From contig OZ024878.1 of NCBI GenBank assembly GCA_964017185.1, positions 5,270,151 through 5,334,150 on the forward strand: a stretch of 64,000 nucleotides of DNA. The letters are read 5' to 3'. The notes under the pieces are model-generated. The model had not been told where the DNA came from. It saw only the letters and a list, made by a program, of their open reading frames with translations, and did no database searches. The position numbers and the translations under genes were made by a program. This DNA comes from Rugalucina vietnamica. Its lineage: Eukaryota > Mollusca > Bivalvia > Lucinida > Lucinidae. Below are positions 34,813 to 45,937 of this stretch, piece after piece (within the stretch, counting starts at the first letter, position 1; each line of letters starts with the position of its first letter).

Positions 34813-35094
34813 CAAACCGATTCAATTTATTATTTATTTAAATTCAGATTGAGTAAGAAGCTTATGTGCTTATATGCTTGCCCGATTCCGGACGCAAAGA
34901 TGGGTCCGAATGAGTAAGGTTGAGAATGATCAAATGTTGTAGATCTGCCGTCAGCATGTGTAATACATGTGCACTAAAACGGTACCCTATATCATGACGA
35001 TATCATTACAAAACCTTATCAAGCAAAATACAGTGTTTTTTTTTTTTAAGTTGAAAAAAAAAATGAAAATTTTCAATTCAACAGTTTTGATATT

Positions 35095-35165
35095 TTCTTA
35101 TTTGTTCAAAACATAGATTGTGGACACAAGATAGAACGAATACTCACAATCTATGTTTTCAGAAG
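35095..35165. repeat. Family F palindrome, partial
   Basis: CAAAACATAGATTGTGG is mirrored by CACAATCTATGTTTTC around a short AGATAGAACG centre. Better copies of this palindrome are at 49052, 51741 and 58769. Confidence 0.7.
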
Positions 35166-35968
35166 CATAGACAACCTAAGTTGACCTTGTCTTATAATAG
35201 GTTAATGTAATCCCTGGGTCATATATAGACTTTGTAGATGCTTCATGCCAAGTTTCAAAATCGTAGGCCTTTTGGTTCTGAAGAAGAACAATTTTAAAGG
35301 TTTTTCAATTTATAGCCATGGCGGCCATTTTGGTCAAGTTACCTTGACCATTAATACAAACTTTCGTTCCCCTTCCACGAAGTTTGGCTTTGATCGGCCA
35401 TGCGGTTGCAGAGAAGATGTTTAAATATTATAGTCATATACATGTATATATCCCCCCAGGCAGGAGCTGACAACCACCCGGGTCTTGATGTTTTCATAAA
35501 AATAAATCTGCCCATTTGTTTTATCATAGCAAGTTTCCACCCATTTAATTACATTTAACTAATTTCCCCATTTAAATGCATGGGCGACCTACTTGTGTAA
35601 GTTGATCTTACCGTAAAATAGGTCAAGGTCATCCCAGCGAAATGATTTATACAAACTTTGTAGTGCTTTTAATATTGTTTGATGCTTCATGCCAAGTTAC
35701 AAAATCATAGGCCTTCTGGTTCTGGAGAAGAAACATTTTAACGGTTTTTGCTATTTATAGCCAAGGCGGCCATCTTGGTCATGTGACCTGGTCCATTTAT
35801 GCAAATTTCGTTCCCCCTTCCTAAGAATGCTCCGCAAACAGTTTTAACTTTGATTGGCCAAGCTGTTTCAGAGAAGAAAATCATGGTAATTGTTGACAGA
35901 CGACGACGGACGGACGACGGGGCATGGCCATCCTATAAGCTCACCGGGCTCATGTGAGCTAAAACTAG
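35166..35968 (+). mobile_element. HINE H4
   Basis: Two related core blocks (each with ATGCCAAGTTWCAAAATC and GCGGCCATYTTGGTCA) are followed by a CGACGGACGG microsatellite (35902-35922) and the tail CATCCTATAAGCTCACCGGG - CATGTGAGC hairpin - CTAG (35965-35968). The tail and cores are homologous to H5. Confidence 0.7.
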
Positions 35969-36563
35969 ATATACCCCTGCATACTCAAGTTTTGCTTTAT
36001 AAAAGCGTTGTGGGGTAAACATGTCACGGACATGTTATCCTGATGAGGATAACAGACCATGCTCGATATTACTTAAAATGTGTCAAAACGTTGTAAGGCG
36101 TAGAATAAAAAAAAAATGCACATAAAATTAAAGATCAACTAAATGTTTCAAATCGTAAATCTTGCCATGTTTACATGTAAAAGGAATTCTGTGTGTTCAC
36201 GAAAAACATGTGAAATGTAGCTAAACAGAACCAATGTACGTATATACATGCACCAGTATGTTGAAAGTCATATGGCGATAACAAATAGTTGATAGTTGTT
36301 TTCCCACCAACAGTTATCGTCATATGCAGACAGGATCTCGGTTTATAGTGTCACCATAAAGCCATGGGCAGCTCAGAATTGAACAAGCGATCCCTAGTTA
36401 TACACACGAGTGTCAAAAAATAATATTCTGCACTGGAAGCTGTTTTATTCGCGCCAAGCATTTGTAAGGCCGACTCGCGTTGAACGCGTAATGTATCTTT
36501 AATGGCAATCATGACAGTTGATGATGCGATTTTGTAAACATGTCGTGTCAAAGGCCACTTCTG
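35969..36563. other. Family F arm, then nothing recognised
   Basis: 35969-36060 matches one arm of the 48.7 kb foldback (ATACCCCTGCATACTCAAG ... CATGTTATCCTGATGA). The rest is plain non-coding DNA. Confidence 0.5.
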
Positions 36564-36564
36564 G

Positions 36565-37875
36565 TTATACCCCCGGCATTTATGCCCCGGCATTTATGCC
36601 GACGGGTATATAGTTTTCGCTTTTCCGTTCGTCCGTTCGTCCGTTCGTATGTTCGTTCGTTCGTTCGTTCGTTCGTTAGTTCGTTTCTTCGTTCGTAATT
36701 CCGGAACGTTCGTAGAATTTATGTCAAAGTTTTGGTTAAAGTTTCTCTAGAGGTGTATATCTCATGAACCGATGGTCAGAAACTATTCATATTTGGACCA
36801 TAGGTACCCTATAGGGTTTGCTTTGTTTCCATGAGTTCGGACCCCAGGGTCCATGCCCGGGGTGGGGCTGGAGGTCAAAATCTAGGTCACCTTTAAAATG
36901 TGCTGTTTACAATGTTAATGTTTCTTCTCTCAAGTTCATATCTTAACAAACAATCATAGGAATGTATTCTTATATAGTTCGTAGATACCCTTTAGGGTTT
37001 GCTTTCATATTCAATGTCACCAAATCCTGGTTACCGTCCCCAGGGGTGGGGCTAGAGGTCAAAATCTAGGACACATTTTTATATGATATATACCATGATA
37101 AACTTTCTGTAAGTCTGTTTTCTTGACATCCACTAAGTCTTGCCAGAACGCATTCATACTTAGACCATAGGTACCATGTAAGATTCAGACTCTAGGGTCT
37201 ATGTGCGGGGGGTGGGGCTAGAGGTCAAAATCTAGAACTTCTTTAATAATTGTATTTTCTGTACTTTTTTTTACTATCATGTAAAGAAATCATTCATACT
37301 TGCCCCATAGGTACTCTATAAGGTTTGCCTTGTTTCAAATGACATTAGACACTAGGGTACATGCTGGGGGTGGGGCTAGAGGTCAAAATCTAGGACATCT
37401 TATTTTTTTTTTTTTTTTTTTTTTTTTAAGAATGACATTCTAATTTCATTTCAATCTAGGACTGAGGACCTGACCCACAATGTCCGCGCTTATGTCCTAG
37501 ATTGGGTATACATGTCAGCTCTGTATACCGCTCTAAAATAGATATGTCATTCTAAAACTACACTTCCCCATGTTTGTATGTAAAGTACTTTACATTGCTT
37601 ATTTCTAAAATGTACTTGATGAGGGTGCTGTCTTTCGTTGGTGATGTGAGGTTCAATGTCAGGGGTGAGCATGTGCCGGGTTGTTTAGGTAGGGGGTAGG
37701 GAAGGGGACTTGGTGGTTTCTAAAATGTACTTGATAAGGGTACTGTTTTTCATTGGTGATGTGAGCTTCAATGTCAGGGGTGAGCATGTGCCGGGTCGCT
37801 TAGGTAGGGGGTAGGGAAGGGGGCTTGGTGGCTATCAGCCGGGGGTATACGTGCCTCTCAAGGCACTTTTTCTAG
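36565..37875 (+). mobile_element. HINE H3
   Basis: 5' end TATACCCCCGGCATTTATGCC with repeated palindromic words, then a CGTTCGTCCGTT microsatellite (36620-36690) and ~4 cores of 160-180 bp. A repeated block (TTTCTAAAATGTACTTGATRA, ~120 bp twice) follows. The tail GCCGGGGGTATAC is followed by a perfect GTGCCT/AAGGCAC hairpin and CTAG at 37872-37875, a textbook Helitron-like end. Termini match H0/H1 but the core matches H2. Confidence 0.75.
37402..37428 (+). repeat. Poly-T run
   Basis: A long uninterrupted T tract inside HINE H3. Confidence 0.9.
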
Positions 37876-38045
37876 TTCATTGTTCAATTAGAATCAGAGA
37901 CAACAATAATCATTGTTACCATTGCATATGATAACATTGTTTACGATTTATATGTTTAATTGCTGTCTGGATTTCTTTATTTTTGCATTTTACCAATGCA
38001 TATAGGTTTTAAGTTTTTATTTATTTTATTTTGTTTTTTTGTTTT

Positions 38046-38221
38046 GTCCCAGTCAACATTTTTTCAGTCATGTCGGGACGGACCCAACGCTTCCTGGGTT
38101 TAACCAGTTAGTAAGGAGTTAATGTGTCTTGCTCAAGGACACAACACGGCTGGCGCCTGTGGGGATCGAACCCAGGACCTCTCAGGAGTCAGACGCCCTA
38201 CCACTACGCCACCGCGCTCCC
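38046..38221 (-). repeat. tRNA-derived SINE family A, copy on - strand
   Basis: Read on the - strand: GGGAGCGCGGTGGCGTAGTG, B box GGGTTCGATCCCC, AGCAAGACACATTAACTCC and the CGTCCCGACATGACTGAAA tail region. Full length and close to the 30.6 kb copy. Confidence 0.9.
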
Positions 38222-38343
38222 TAATAATTTTGTACCAGTCTTATATCAACTACATGTACGTATTTATTCTCGACATGTGATTTTACGAAGCGACTGACTG
38301 AACCACTGCGACATGAAGTCATCTACGGAACTTGCGTGCGTGC

Positions 38344-38394
<51 letters not shown>

Positions 38395-39139
38395 CGCATA
38401 AAGAATATTGTCGTCCTGTTTTAGGGTAAGCAAGATACGTTATGAAAAAACGAACTGTATGTTTCTCAGTCTATAAACATTCATTTTCTTGAAAATGATA
38501 CTGTTTTAGTTTGAAGTTTAATTATACTCGTATTTATTTGAATTCACCCAGATAAACATCACGCATAGTTCAAGAGAATAAAGGAGGATCAGAAAGAAAG
38601 CCTTTGACTTGGAAAAAACATCCCAAAAATCGTAATTATCGCATTCAAAATGCTGAAATACTGTGGAAGGTCTACAAAACCTCAACTTATTTCTATGTCT
38701 ATGCAAAATGTAGCTAGGATATCGCACTTATGACTTGCAGATGATTGTCTAATGGACTCAAAACGAAACATCAACCGTATAAATAACATCAAGATTTCGA
38801 GTATCTGTTTGAAGTACATGTATAAACATGCCAAAATAAATTATGTTCTCTCACGAGACAGCACGTGGAACTGTAGGTCTTACACCTAATAAATATACAT
38901 ATATCTTTACATGTACACTATACAGTGTACTGTTTGAGTTAGTGCCTACGTCCGCGGAAAACATTTTTAAGTCGTTCAGGGTGGCTATCCTTATCCTAGC
39001 CACATTATGCCTGTACAAGCCTTCAGTATATTCATATTTTCATGTCTCCCAGAAAGAAATATTGACGCGAGGATAGATCAGCTCTTATACCAAAAATACG
39101 ATCGAGCTCCCAATACAAGAGAAAACATACATGTGGGCT
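38222..39139. other. No gene seen; contains a GT-rich microsatellite
   Basis: (TGCG)n passing into (GT)n at 38335-38392. No exon or repeat border was recognised otherwise. Confidence 0.55.
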
Positions 39140-39575
39140 GCCGTCTCAAACTTCAATTCCTTTACGATTTAAGAATTTAATGTAGTAGGGCATTTCATGA
39201 TTCTTGCATTTGCCAAAAATATAATCAGCTGATAATATATGTTTTATTTCCAAAGCTTTTTTGTCACAAGAGAGACAAATAAAGAAAAGAAAAAAGTGAT
39301 GCGTCCGGGACTCGAACCCAGCACCTTTCGCTTTCAATTCCAAGCACGCTAGCTACTGAGCTACAGAGCTAGACGTCCTACGCTATAGCATTTATTGCAT
39401 GTCTTATTTAATTCGTCTTCGTCGGGCTATTGGTAGTTTTGACTAAGAAATTCTTCATATCGTCCCTCGTCTTCGTCTCAAATATACCCTCACGAGTCGT
39501 TCCCCATCACACGGAAAGTCATAACCGCAAGCGCCAGCAGCAGTTACGTTCAAAAGTGAAAAATGTCTAATACCC
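39140..39575 (-). mobile_element. tRNA-containing repeat module, copy 2 (inverted)
   Basis: On the - strand it has the same head as 31520 (AGACATTTTTCACTTTTGAACG, CTTAGTCAAAACTACCAATA), then the tRNA-like block (TGTAGCTCAGTAGCTAGCG, B box GGGTTCGAGTCCCGG at ~39311) and a T/C-rich tail with TTGTGACAAAA. The B box and A box are well preserved. Confidence 0.7.
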
Positions 39576-39812
39576 TTTCGTACTGGTTAGGTACTTTCAT
39601 TTGAACAACACAAAAAACTTGTTATTGGTCATCAAACATTAACATGAAAAATAAAACATTCTACAGGGTAGGAGCACAGCAAACAATCTTTAAAAGGCAA
39701 TGTTGACCCTAAACTAACCCCATGGCTGTGTGTTTAAGGTTGCTGATGTCAAGCCATGTAGGTGTGTCAAATGGTTTTCATGGGGTACTGCAATTTTCGC
39801 TTTACTAATTAA

Positions 39813-39818
39813 TTTATT
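39813..39818 (-). terminator. Polyadenylation signal of TMEM41B
   Basis: AATAAA on the - strand, ~65 bases after the TMEM41B stop codon, in AT-rich DNA. Confidence 0.6.
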
Positions 39819-39881
39819 TGTGTCGACTAGTGACTCTTGTAAAGAATGTAAAACTGAATTAATGAAAGTTCTGATCCTGAT

Positions 39882-40051
39882 TTAATCAAACTTGGCTTTC
39901 AGCTGTTTCTTGAGCAACACCGGCAGTAGTGAGAGAGCGGCAAATATAGCCAGTACGACCATAGACCGGTACGACACGGCATCTCCTGAGGATGTCAACT
40001 GATGAAGTGTGGTACCAGCTTGTATTGCCACAAACGATGGGGGAGCCACTC
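39882..40051 (-). CDS. TMEM41B: TMEM41B, exon 6 (C-terminus)
   Basis: Acceptor CTTTTCTTATTACAG is followed by two bases completing a Gly codon and 55 codons to TAA (39882-39884). The peptide begins VAPPSFVAIQAGTTLHQLTS, almost identical to vertebrate TMEM41B at this place, then a last membrane helix (SMVVLAIFAALSLLPVLL) and a lysine-rich tail KKQLKAKFD comparable to the KKLKQKFE end of the human protein. TMEM41B is an ER VTT-domain scramblase needed for autophagosome formation and lipid distribution. Confidence 0.95.
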
Positions 40052-40099
40052 CTGTAATAAGAAAAGAGCCTTAACGCAAAAAAAAAAAAAAACAACAGT

Positions 40100-40298
40100 C
40101 TTCGGGGTTTCCGACCAGGTCTGACACAAACCGGCCTGTTCAGTCACAGAAGCTTGAAATTTTGCAAATAGGTAGAGTTGGAATTGTACTATCCGAGTAG
40201 CGAAAACAAAGGCGCTGATCAGCTTTGCGTTACCGCGAAGCTGATCTACGTCTTTGTTTTCGCATATGCAGATTGTTGGTTTTCCCATGAGGTGGCTC
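40100..40298 (+). mobile_element. MITE family 1, copy 12 (5'-truncated, type B)
   Basis: The left TIR is replaced by a run of ~17 A. The sequence then enters the family at the GTCTTCGGGGTTTCCGACC variant and continues to an intact right end. It lies ~50 bases upstream of the TMEM41B exon 6 acceptor. Confidence 0.8.
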
Positions 40299-40435
40299 AA
40301 ATATGGATGACTATCAGCTTTTTGTAAAGATAAAGGTAGCGGCAAAAAAAGCCAAATCTTCATGTAGGAAATATGCTGATGAGCACTGAACCCAGGTCTA
40401 CTTCAATTGCAACTGGTTAAGTATAACTTGAAACC
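40299..40435. other. Intron, nothing recognised
   Basis: Short AT-rich stretch before the LINE fragment. Confidence 0.4.
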
Positions 40436-43170
40436 AGACAAGAAGGATTCTTGACTGTATATATTACTTAAAAGCATTAGAAACTTTATACCATTATCCT
40501 ATTTTCTTAACGAGGAAAGTAAACAGCCATACTCCTAAATCATGTCATAACACAATTAGGTATAGATCATTTAAAAATTTTGATGTTTCAAAATTTAATG
40601 AAGATTTAAATTCTGTTCCTTGGGATGTTATTAAGGTATTTGATACTGTTGATGATGCTCTTGATACCTGGTATTCTTTATTTTCTGACATTATTGATAA
40701 GCATGTCTCGTTAAAGCAACACAGAGTTAAGAATGTCAAACAGCCAGATTGGCTAACACCTGAAATTATTGACAGCATAAAAACAAGAGATCATTACAAA
40801 GCAATAGGAGACATGACCCAATACAGAGTGTGGAGAAATAATGTAATTAATCTCATCAAGAAAGCTAAAAAGAACAATTATGAAAAATTGATAGAAGAGG
40901 GAAAAAATCAACCCACTACAATTTGGAAAATTTTTAGTGAGCTTGGTGCAGGCAAGCAAAAGTCTGACTCATCAAACTGCACAAACTCAGTAAAAATTGG
41001 CGAACAAGAAATTGATGAGCCAGAAGACATGGCAAATGCATTTAATAATTTTTTTGTAAATGTGGCTGAAAATATAAAGGAACCCATTGAAGAATCTAAT
41101 CATGATAAACTTAGGGATTATTGCAATGAAAGGATTCCTGAAGATGTTTCCTTTGACATACCTTTCATAACCACGGATAAAGTTCTAAAATACCTAAAGG
41201 ATTTAGATGTAAAGAAGTCTACGGGGACTGATGAAATAGGTCCAAGACGTTTGAAATTGGCATCACCTTTCATTGCTGAAAGTTTGGCATTTATATGTAA
41301 CCTGAGCATAAGAAGAGGGTTCTTTCCTGACAAATGGAAAGAGGCTAAGGTCAAACCCTTGCATAAAGGAGGGCCTACCAATGACCTTAACAATTTTAGA
41401 CCAATTTCCATACTTCCTGTTCTCTCCAAGTTGTTTGAAAAACATGTACATGAGTCTTTGTTAGCCTTTCTTGAGCAGTACAAATTACTGTATAGTACAC
41501 AGTCAGGTTTCAGACCAAAACATTCTTGTGAGACAGCTTTACTCTATATGGTTGATAAATGGCTCAAGGCACTGGACAGGGGTGAATTAGTGGGAGTAGT
41601 ATTGGTAGATTTTCGTAAAGCTTTTGACTTAGTAGATCATGAGATTTTGCTTAAGAAACTAGAATTATACAAATTAAATCACACTTGTCTGAACTGGTTT
41701 AGGTCCTATTTATCAGATAGAACACAAAAGGTATCTTTCAAGAACATGATGTCAGCCAAAAAGTCTATTATACATGGGGTGCCCCAAGGATCTATTTTAG
41801 GGCCACTTTTGTTTCTGCTTTTTATTAACGATCTTCCTTTACACACTAATGCATTGATTGATCTTTATGCTGATGACGCGACTGTTTATGAAATTAGTAG
41901 GTCAAAGGAAGAGATAGAAAGAAAATTGCAGAAAGCTGTTTTAGAAATAGCCTCATGGTGTAGGAAAAATGGAATGGTAATTAATATTGACAAGACAAAA
42001 GCAATGTTTATTACTACAAGGCAAAGAAGAAGGAATATTGATGACAATATTCAAATATTACTTAATGATATTAAATTATCAAATGTACAGAAAGAAAAAG
42101 TATTAGGAGTAGAAATTGATAATAATCTATTATAGGGGGAACATGTTAGAAAAGTTACAAGGAAAATGTCAACAAACATATGGCTGCTTTCTAAAATAAA
42201 GCGTTATTTATCTAAAGAACATAGACTGATGTATTACAAAAGTTATATTCAACCTCATCTTGACTATGCAAATATTGTTTGGGGAAGTACATGTAAAAAC
42301 AATTTAATGCAAATTGAAAGACTTCAAATGAGAGCTTGTAGAGTAATTTTGGACTATAATGTAGAAAATATTCATCAGTCTGTGAATGAAATAAAAATTA
42401 TGACTGTGACAGAAAGAGTATTTTTCAGAAAAGCAAAATTTATGTATAAAGTTTCCAACAATTTAACCCCTCAATATATCAGTGAAATGTTTACCAAACC
42501 ACAAGCTAATGTTAATGTCAATGATTCACATGTTTTAAGATCTATGACTGCAAACAACTTCTTGCTACCCAAACCAAATACTGAATTATACAAAGGCAGT
42601 TTAGCTTTTTCAGGCCCAGTTATTTGGAGTTGTCTCGAAACCAGTGTAAAAAATGCTCCTTCTGTCGAATCTTTCCATTCTAGATGTGTTAAATGGATGA
42701 TGGTTAATTAATGTATATTGGTCCATTCATATTATGTTTGTGTTTATCATTTGTTTATCATTCTTTTTGCCTTTTATTCATACATTTCACTTGTTTTTAG
42801 TTCTTGTCATTCATTTGTGCTCCTCATGTTTTTTTGAATGCATGTGTAATATTTGTACATTTACTTCTTTTTTTCACATTGTATTTTATCATTTTCACTA
42901 TTGGTCAAACACGTAGGTGACTTTTGTTTATTGCTGAAGAATAAGTCACGACGTTGTTTGACCAATCTTGTGTAATTTTGTTTGTTGGTAGAGATGTGTG
43001 AGAGTTTCAATTTATGTGTGAGAATTTCAATTAGCATTTTTATGTATCTGTACAACTGTTAATATTTGTAAATAATTGAGGGCCGCAAGGGAGATTAGTT
43101 TTGTACTAATTGTGTTACCCTCATGAAATAAAGTCTATTATAATTATTATTATCATAATTATTATTAAAT
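40436..43170 (+). mobile_element. 5'-truncated non-LTR retrotransposon (LINE, Jockey/CR1-like)
   Basis: The fragment contains the end of ORF2 and a ~430-bp 3' region ending in GTGTTACCCTCATGAAATAAAG and an (ATT)n-like tail, with no LTRs. The endonuclease domain is missing, so the copy is 5'-truncated. It lies in the last TMEM41B intron in the opposite orientation. Confidence 0.85.
40513..42711 (+). pseudogene. LINE ORF2 fragment: reverse transcriptase
   Basis: The frame is open from ~40435 to a TAG at 42133-42135, and homology continues in the same frame to TAA at 42709-42711. Visible motifs are STGTDEIGPR, NNFRPISILP, SGFRPKHSCETAL, VLVDFRKAFDLVDH, HGVPQGSILGPLLF and the catalytic LYADDATVY (~41868), then a post-RT region with SYIQPHLDYANIVWG. 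The break is a single nonsense codon where the family usually has Trp, so this copy decayed little after insertion. The ATG at 40813 is internal to the domain and not a real start. Confidence 0.92.
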
Positions 43171-43171
43171 T

Positions 43172-43405
43172 CAGCCTCCTCATGAGAAAACTAACAATCT
43201 GCATAAGCGGTGACAAAGACACAGATCAGCTTCGCGGTTACCGCGAAGCTGATCAGCGCCTTTGTTTTCGCTACAAAGATAGTACACTTCCTCTTCTTCC
43301 TAAATCCAAAATTTCAAGCTTCTAGCCTGTTTCTGTGCTTGTACAGCTCGGTTGGTGTCAGACCTTTTTGGAAACCACATTGTTGGTTTTCTCACAAGAC
43401 GGCTC
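43172..43405 (-). mobile_element. MITE family 1, copy 13
   Basis: Complete, with a perfect GATCAGCTTCGCGG / CCGCGAAGCTGATC palindrome and AATT at both flanks. It sits directly on the LINE tail. Confidence 0.9.
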
Positions 43406-43450
43406 AATTATTACAACTTTGGATAAACGTAACATTACAAGGAACATATA

Positions 43451-43683
43451 AGCCGCCTCTTGGGAAAACCAACAATGTGGTTTTCGAACAGGCCCAACAC
43501 AAACCGGCCTGTACAAGCACAGAAAAGAGCTAGAAGCTTGAAATTTGGGAATTAAGTAGAAGAGGAATTGTACTATCCGAGTAGCGAAAACAAAGGCGCT
43601 GATCAGCTTCGCGGTTACCGCGAAGCTGATCTGCGTCTTTGTTTTCGCCTATGCAGACTGTTGTTTTTCCCATGAGGTGGCTC
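43451..43683 (+). mobile_element. MITE family 1, copy 14
   Basis: Complete, with a perfect central palindrome. It ends 15 bases from the 3' border of TMEM41B exon 5, on the donor side. Confidence 0.9.
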
Positions 43684-43698
43684 ATATCAAAAGCTTAC

Positions 43699-43837
43699 CT
43701 ATAAAAGTTCCCATAAAGAAAGGCATCAAAGGTACATTGATCACTGGTGAAGCTATATTGATAAACCAGTTCGGCAGGAATGGCGTTATCCGTAGAAATA
43801 TGATGTAGTTTAACAAATGTTCTTTGTGGTTGATTAC
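43699..43837 (-). CDS. TMEM41B: TMEM41B, exon 5
   Basis: Acceptor ATATTTGTTTCAG and donor ATAG|GTAAGC bound 139 bases: 46 codons plus one base. The peptide reads VINHKEHLLNYIIFLRIT followed by PFLPNWFINIASPVINVP, the most conserved part of the VTT domain, with the Arg of FLRITPFLP that is nearly invariant in the family. It joins exon 4 in phase 0 and exon 6 in phase 1 (split Gly codon). Confidence 0.95.
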
Positions 43838-43897
43838 CTGAAACAAATATACATGTAAATTAATATTAAGGCCCTCTGAAGCTTTTAGGTATCACAT

Positions 43898-44124
43898 GAG
43901 ACGCGATGCGAGAAAACCGGTCTTCGGGGTTTCCGACCAGAAGCGACGCAAATCAGCCTGTACAGTCACAGAAGCAGGCTAGAGGCTTGAAATATTGGCT
44001 ATTTGTAGAAGAGGAATTGTACTGTCCGAGAAGCGAAAACATTAAAAGGTGCTGATCATGCAGTAGCTGATCTGCGCCTTTGCTTTCGCATATGTAAATT
44101 TTTGGTTTTCTGATGTGGCGGCTC
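43898..44124 (+). mobile_element. MITE family 1, copy 15 (type B)
   Basis: Type B 5' end (GCGAGAAAACCGGTCTTCGG). The palindrome is reduced. Confidence 0.85.
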
Positions 44125-45079
44125 ATTAGTGAAACTGATGATGCTACCATGTTACCTGGTTCAAAATTTAAACGAAAATTAATGACCTGTACATGTATTA
44201 ACAGCTAACAGCAGCAGGAAGAACAGAAAAAATGTTTTGTTTGTTTTTAAGTGCACATACATGTATGTGGGATGCCTTTAGGAAATTCATTTTCCAATAT
44301 TTTTTTCAATCATTATAAATTATTCACCACAATTCATTTATTATGCAAGTGAAAAGGTACAAGTAGGTAAAGATCAGGAAAAGGCGCAATCAGAAAGAGA
44401 TTCCCACTCCAAAAACCGAGGTGGGAAAAAACCGAACTAACAATCAGGCACTTATACCATGAAACATATCGTAAGCCGAATGAGCAGCTATTTTCCCAAT
44501 AGGTGGCCACTCAGTTACCTAAACTTAATTAAAAATATGAAAGCATACATAAGGCGCCAACAGCACAAAAAATTTTAAACACCAAGACATAAAACAAAAA
44601 GAACCACCACAGAAGTATTGCCTTGGAAGGATCAGTAACACAAAGTTACTGGCGGGCTTAAACCGGTTTTACAGGATCCTAACCTCACCCTCAGCTTCTG
44701 CAGTGGTTCATAACATTTAGTAAGTTCTTCGGTCCTCGTGGTGAATCTCTAACTAGTCAATGAATCATCAAGAACAAACAAATAAATCATGATAAACATC
44801 CTGATGAATCAAAAACAAGGACTCACAGATTGAGTAAGCTGCCCGACGATGGAGATCCCTGGGCGCCGAATAACCTACTAACTCCGGAGCAAAAGAAAAA
44901 CACCAGTTGGACCTCGGTGGGCCAAGCAACAGACAAGGAGCTCCGGCCCCAACCAACTAAAATGAATAGCTTTAAGTCTGGGCCATCATAGAGTCTGACG
45001 CCCAACCCACCGGCGTGCAATCAAAGAAGGCAGCATAGTTATCAACCATGATTGGGTTAAAAACTAAGCATGCAGACTG
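44125..45079 (-). mobile_element. 3' part of the reverse-transcriptase element
   Basis: Homology to the element's protein continues past its stop (45080-45082) for ~40 codons, with FNPIMVDNYAAFFDCTPVGW in the same frame. After that comes a non-coding tail including TTACTGGCGGGCTTAAACCG. Frames at 44768-45020 are other-frame shadows of this stretch. Confidence 0.6.
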
Positions 45080-45937
45080 TCACATAACATTCAAGTTATA
45101 ACCTATACTTCTGTAAAGTGTTATGATTTTTCTGAACTGAAAAGAAAAATCATTAATTCCTATAAGTTTCTTAAATTTGTAAACTAAGTCACCATAAAAT
45201 TCAGGTTCCGAAAGGCCCTCACTTAAAAGCGTCTTTAAGCCAACATTATATTTGGAAATCAATTCATAGTGTCTACGATAAAATTTAGAAAAGGTTTTTC
45301 TAAGTTTATGATACCGATAGCCCTGTTGTAGAAGTTTTGCGGTTAAACATTTATTTTGAGCGTTGAAGTCTGTAGCATGATTGCAGACTCTAGCAAACCT
45401 AATAAGTTGCAAAATGTAAACACCATAAGAAGCACGACGAGGAACGTCACCATCCAAAAAAGGAAAATTTACTATATCAAAATCAAAGTCATCGCGCTTA
45501 TCATAAATTTGAGAAGAAACAAATCCATTTGCAACAGAAAGATGTAGATCTAAAAAGGGGGCTTCGGTATCTGAGATATAGGCTTTGTTCAACTGAAGTT
45601 CAGGTGGATAAATTTGATTGACCATACCTTCAAAATAAGGGTTGTCAATGTTCAAAAGGTCATCGAGGTACCTAGATGTGGAATTAAAAGCCTTGATAAC
45701 ATCAGCTTGATTATCATGGTTAAGAGAATCCATGAAATCTCTTTCGTAGCTGTATAAAAATAAATCAGCTACGAGAGGTGCGCAATTTGTACCCATCGGA
45801 ATTCCAACAATTTGTCTGTATAACTTGGTCCCAAATCTAATATAAATATTATCAAGAAGATAGGACAAGGCGTCGCACACATTCTGACATGACCAAAGTG
45901 TATACCGACTTTGGTCAGAGGAAGTGAAACCAGAGGA
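45080..45937 (-). pseudogene. Reverse transcriptase of a marine-invertebrate retroelement, C-terminal part
   Basis: On the - strand the RT resumes near 45937 after the HINE insertion. It contains SRYTLWSCQNVCDALSYLL, YRQIVGIPMGTNCAPLVADL, the SRYLDDLLNI active-site strand and a thumb-like part with KRDDFDFDIVNFP and GYRYHKLRKTFSKF. This RT family is abundant in cnidarians and molluscs and resembles Penelope-like RTs, but I am not certain of the order. A TGA at 45080-45082 interrupts the frame before the conserved C-terminus. Confidence 0.8.

Noticed and set aside
44768-45020. Separate small genes downstream of the reverse transcriptase
   Set aside because: The RT protein continues in another frame through the same DNA after a stop codon, so these frames are shadows of the element's 3' part.
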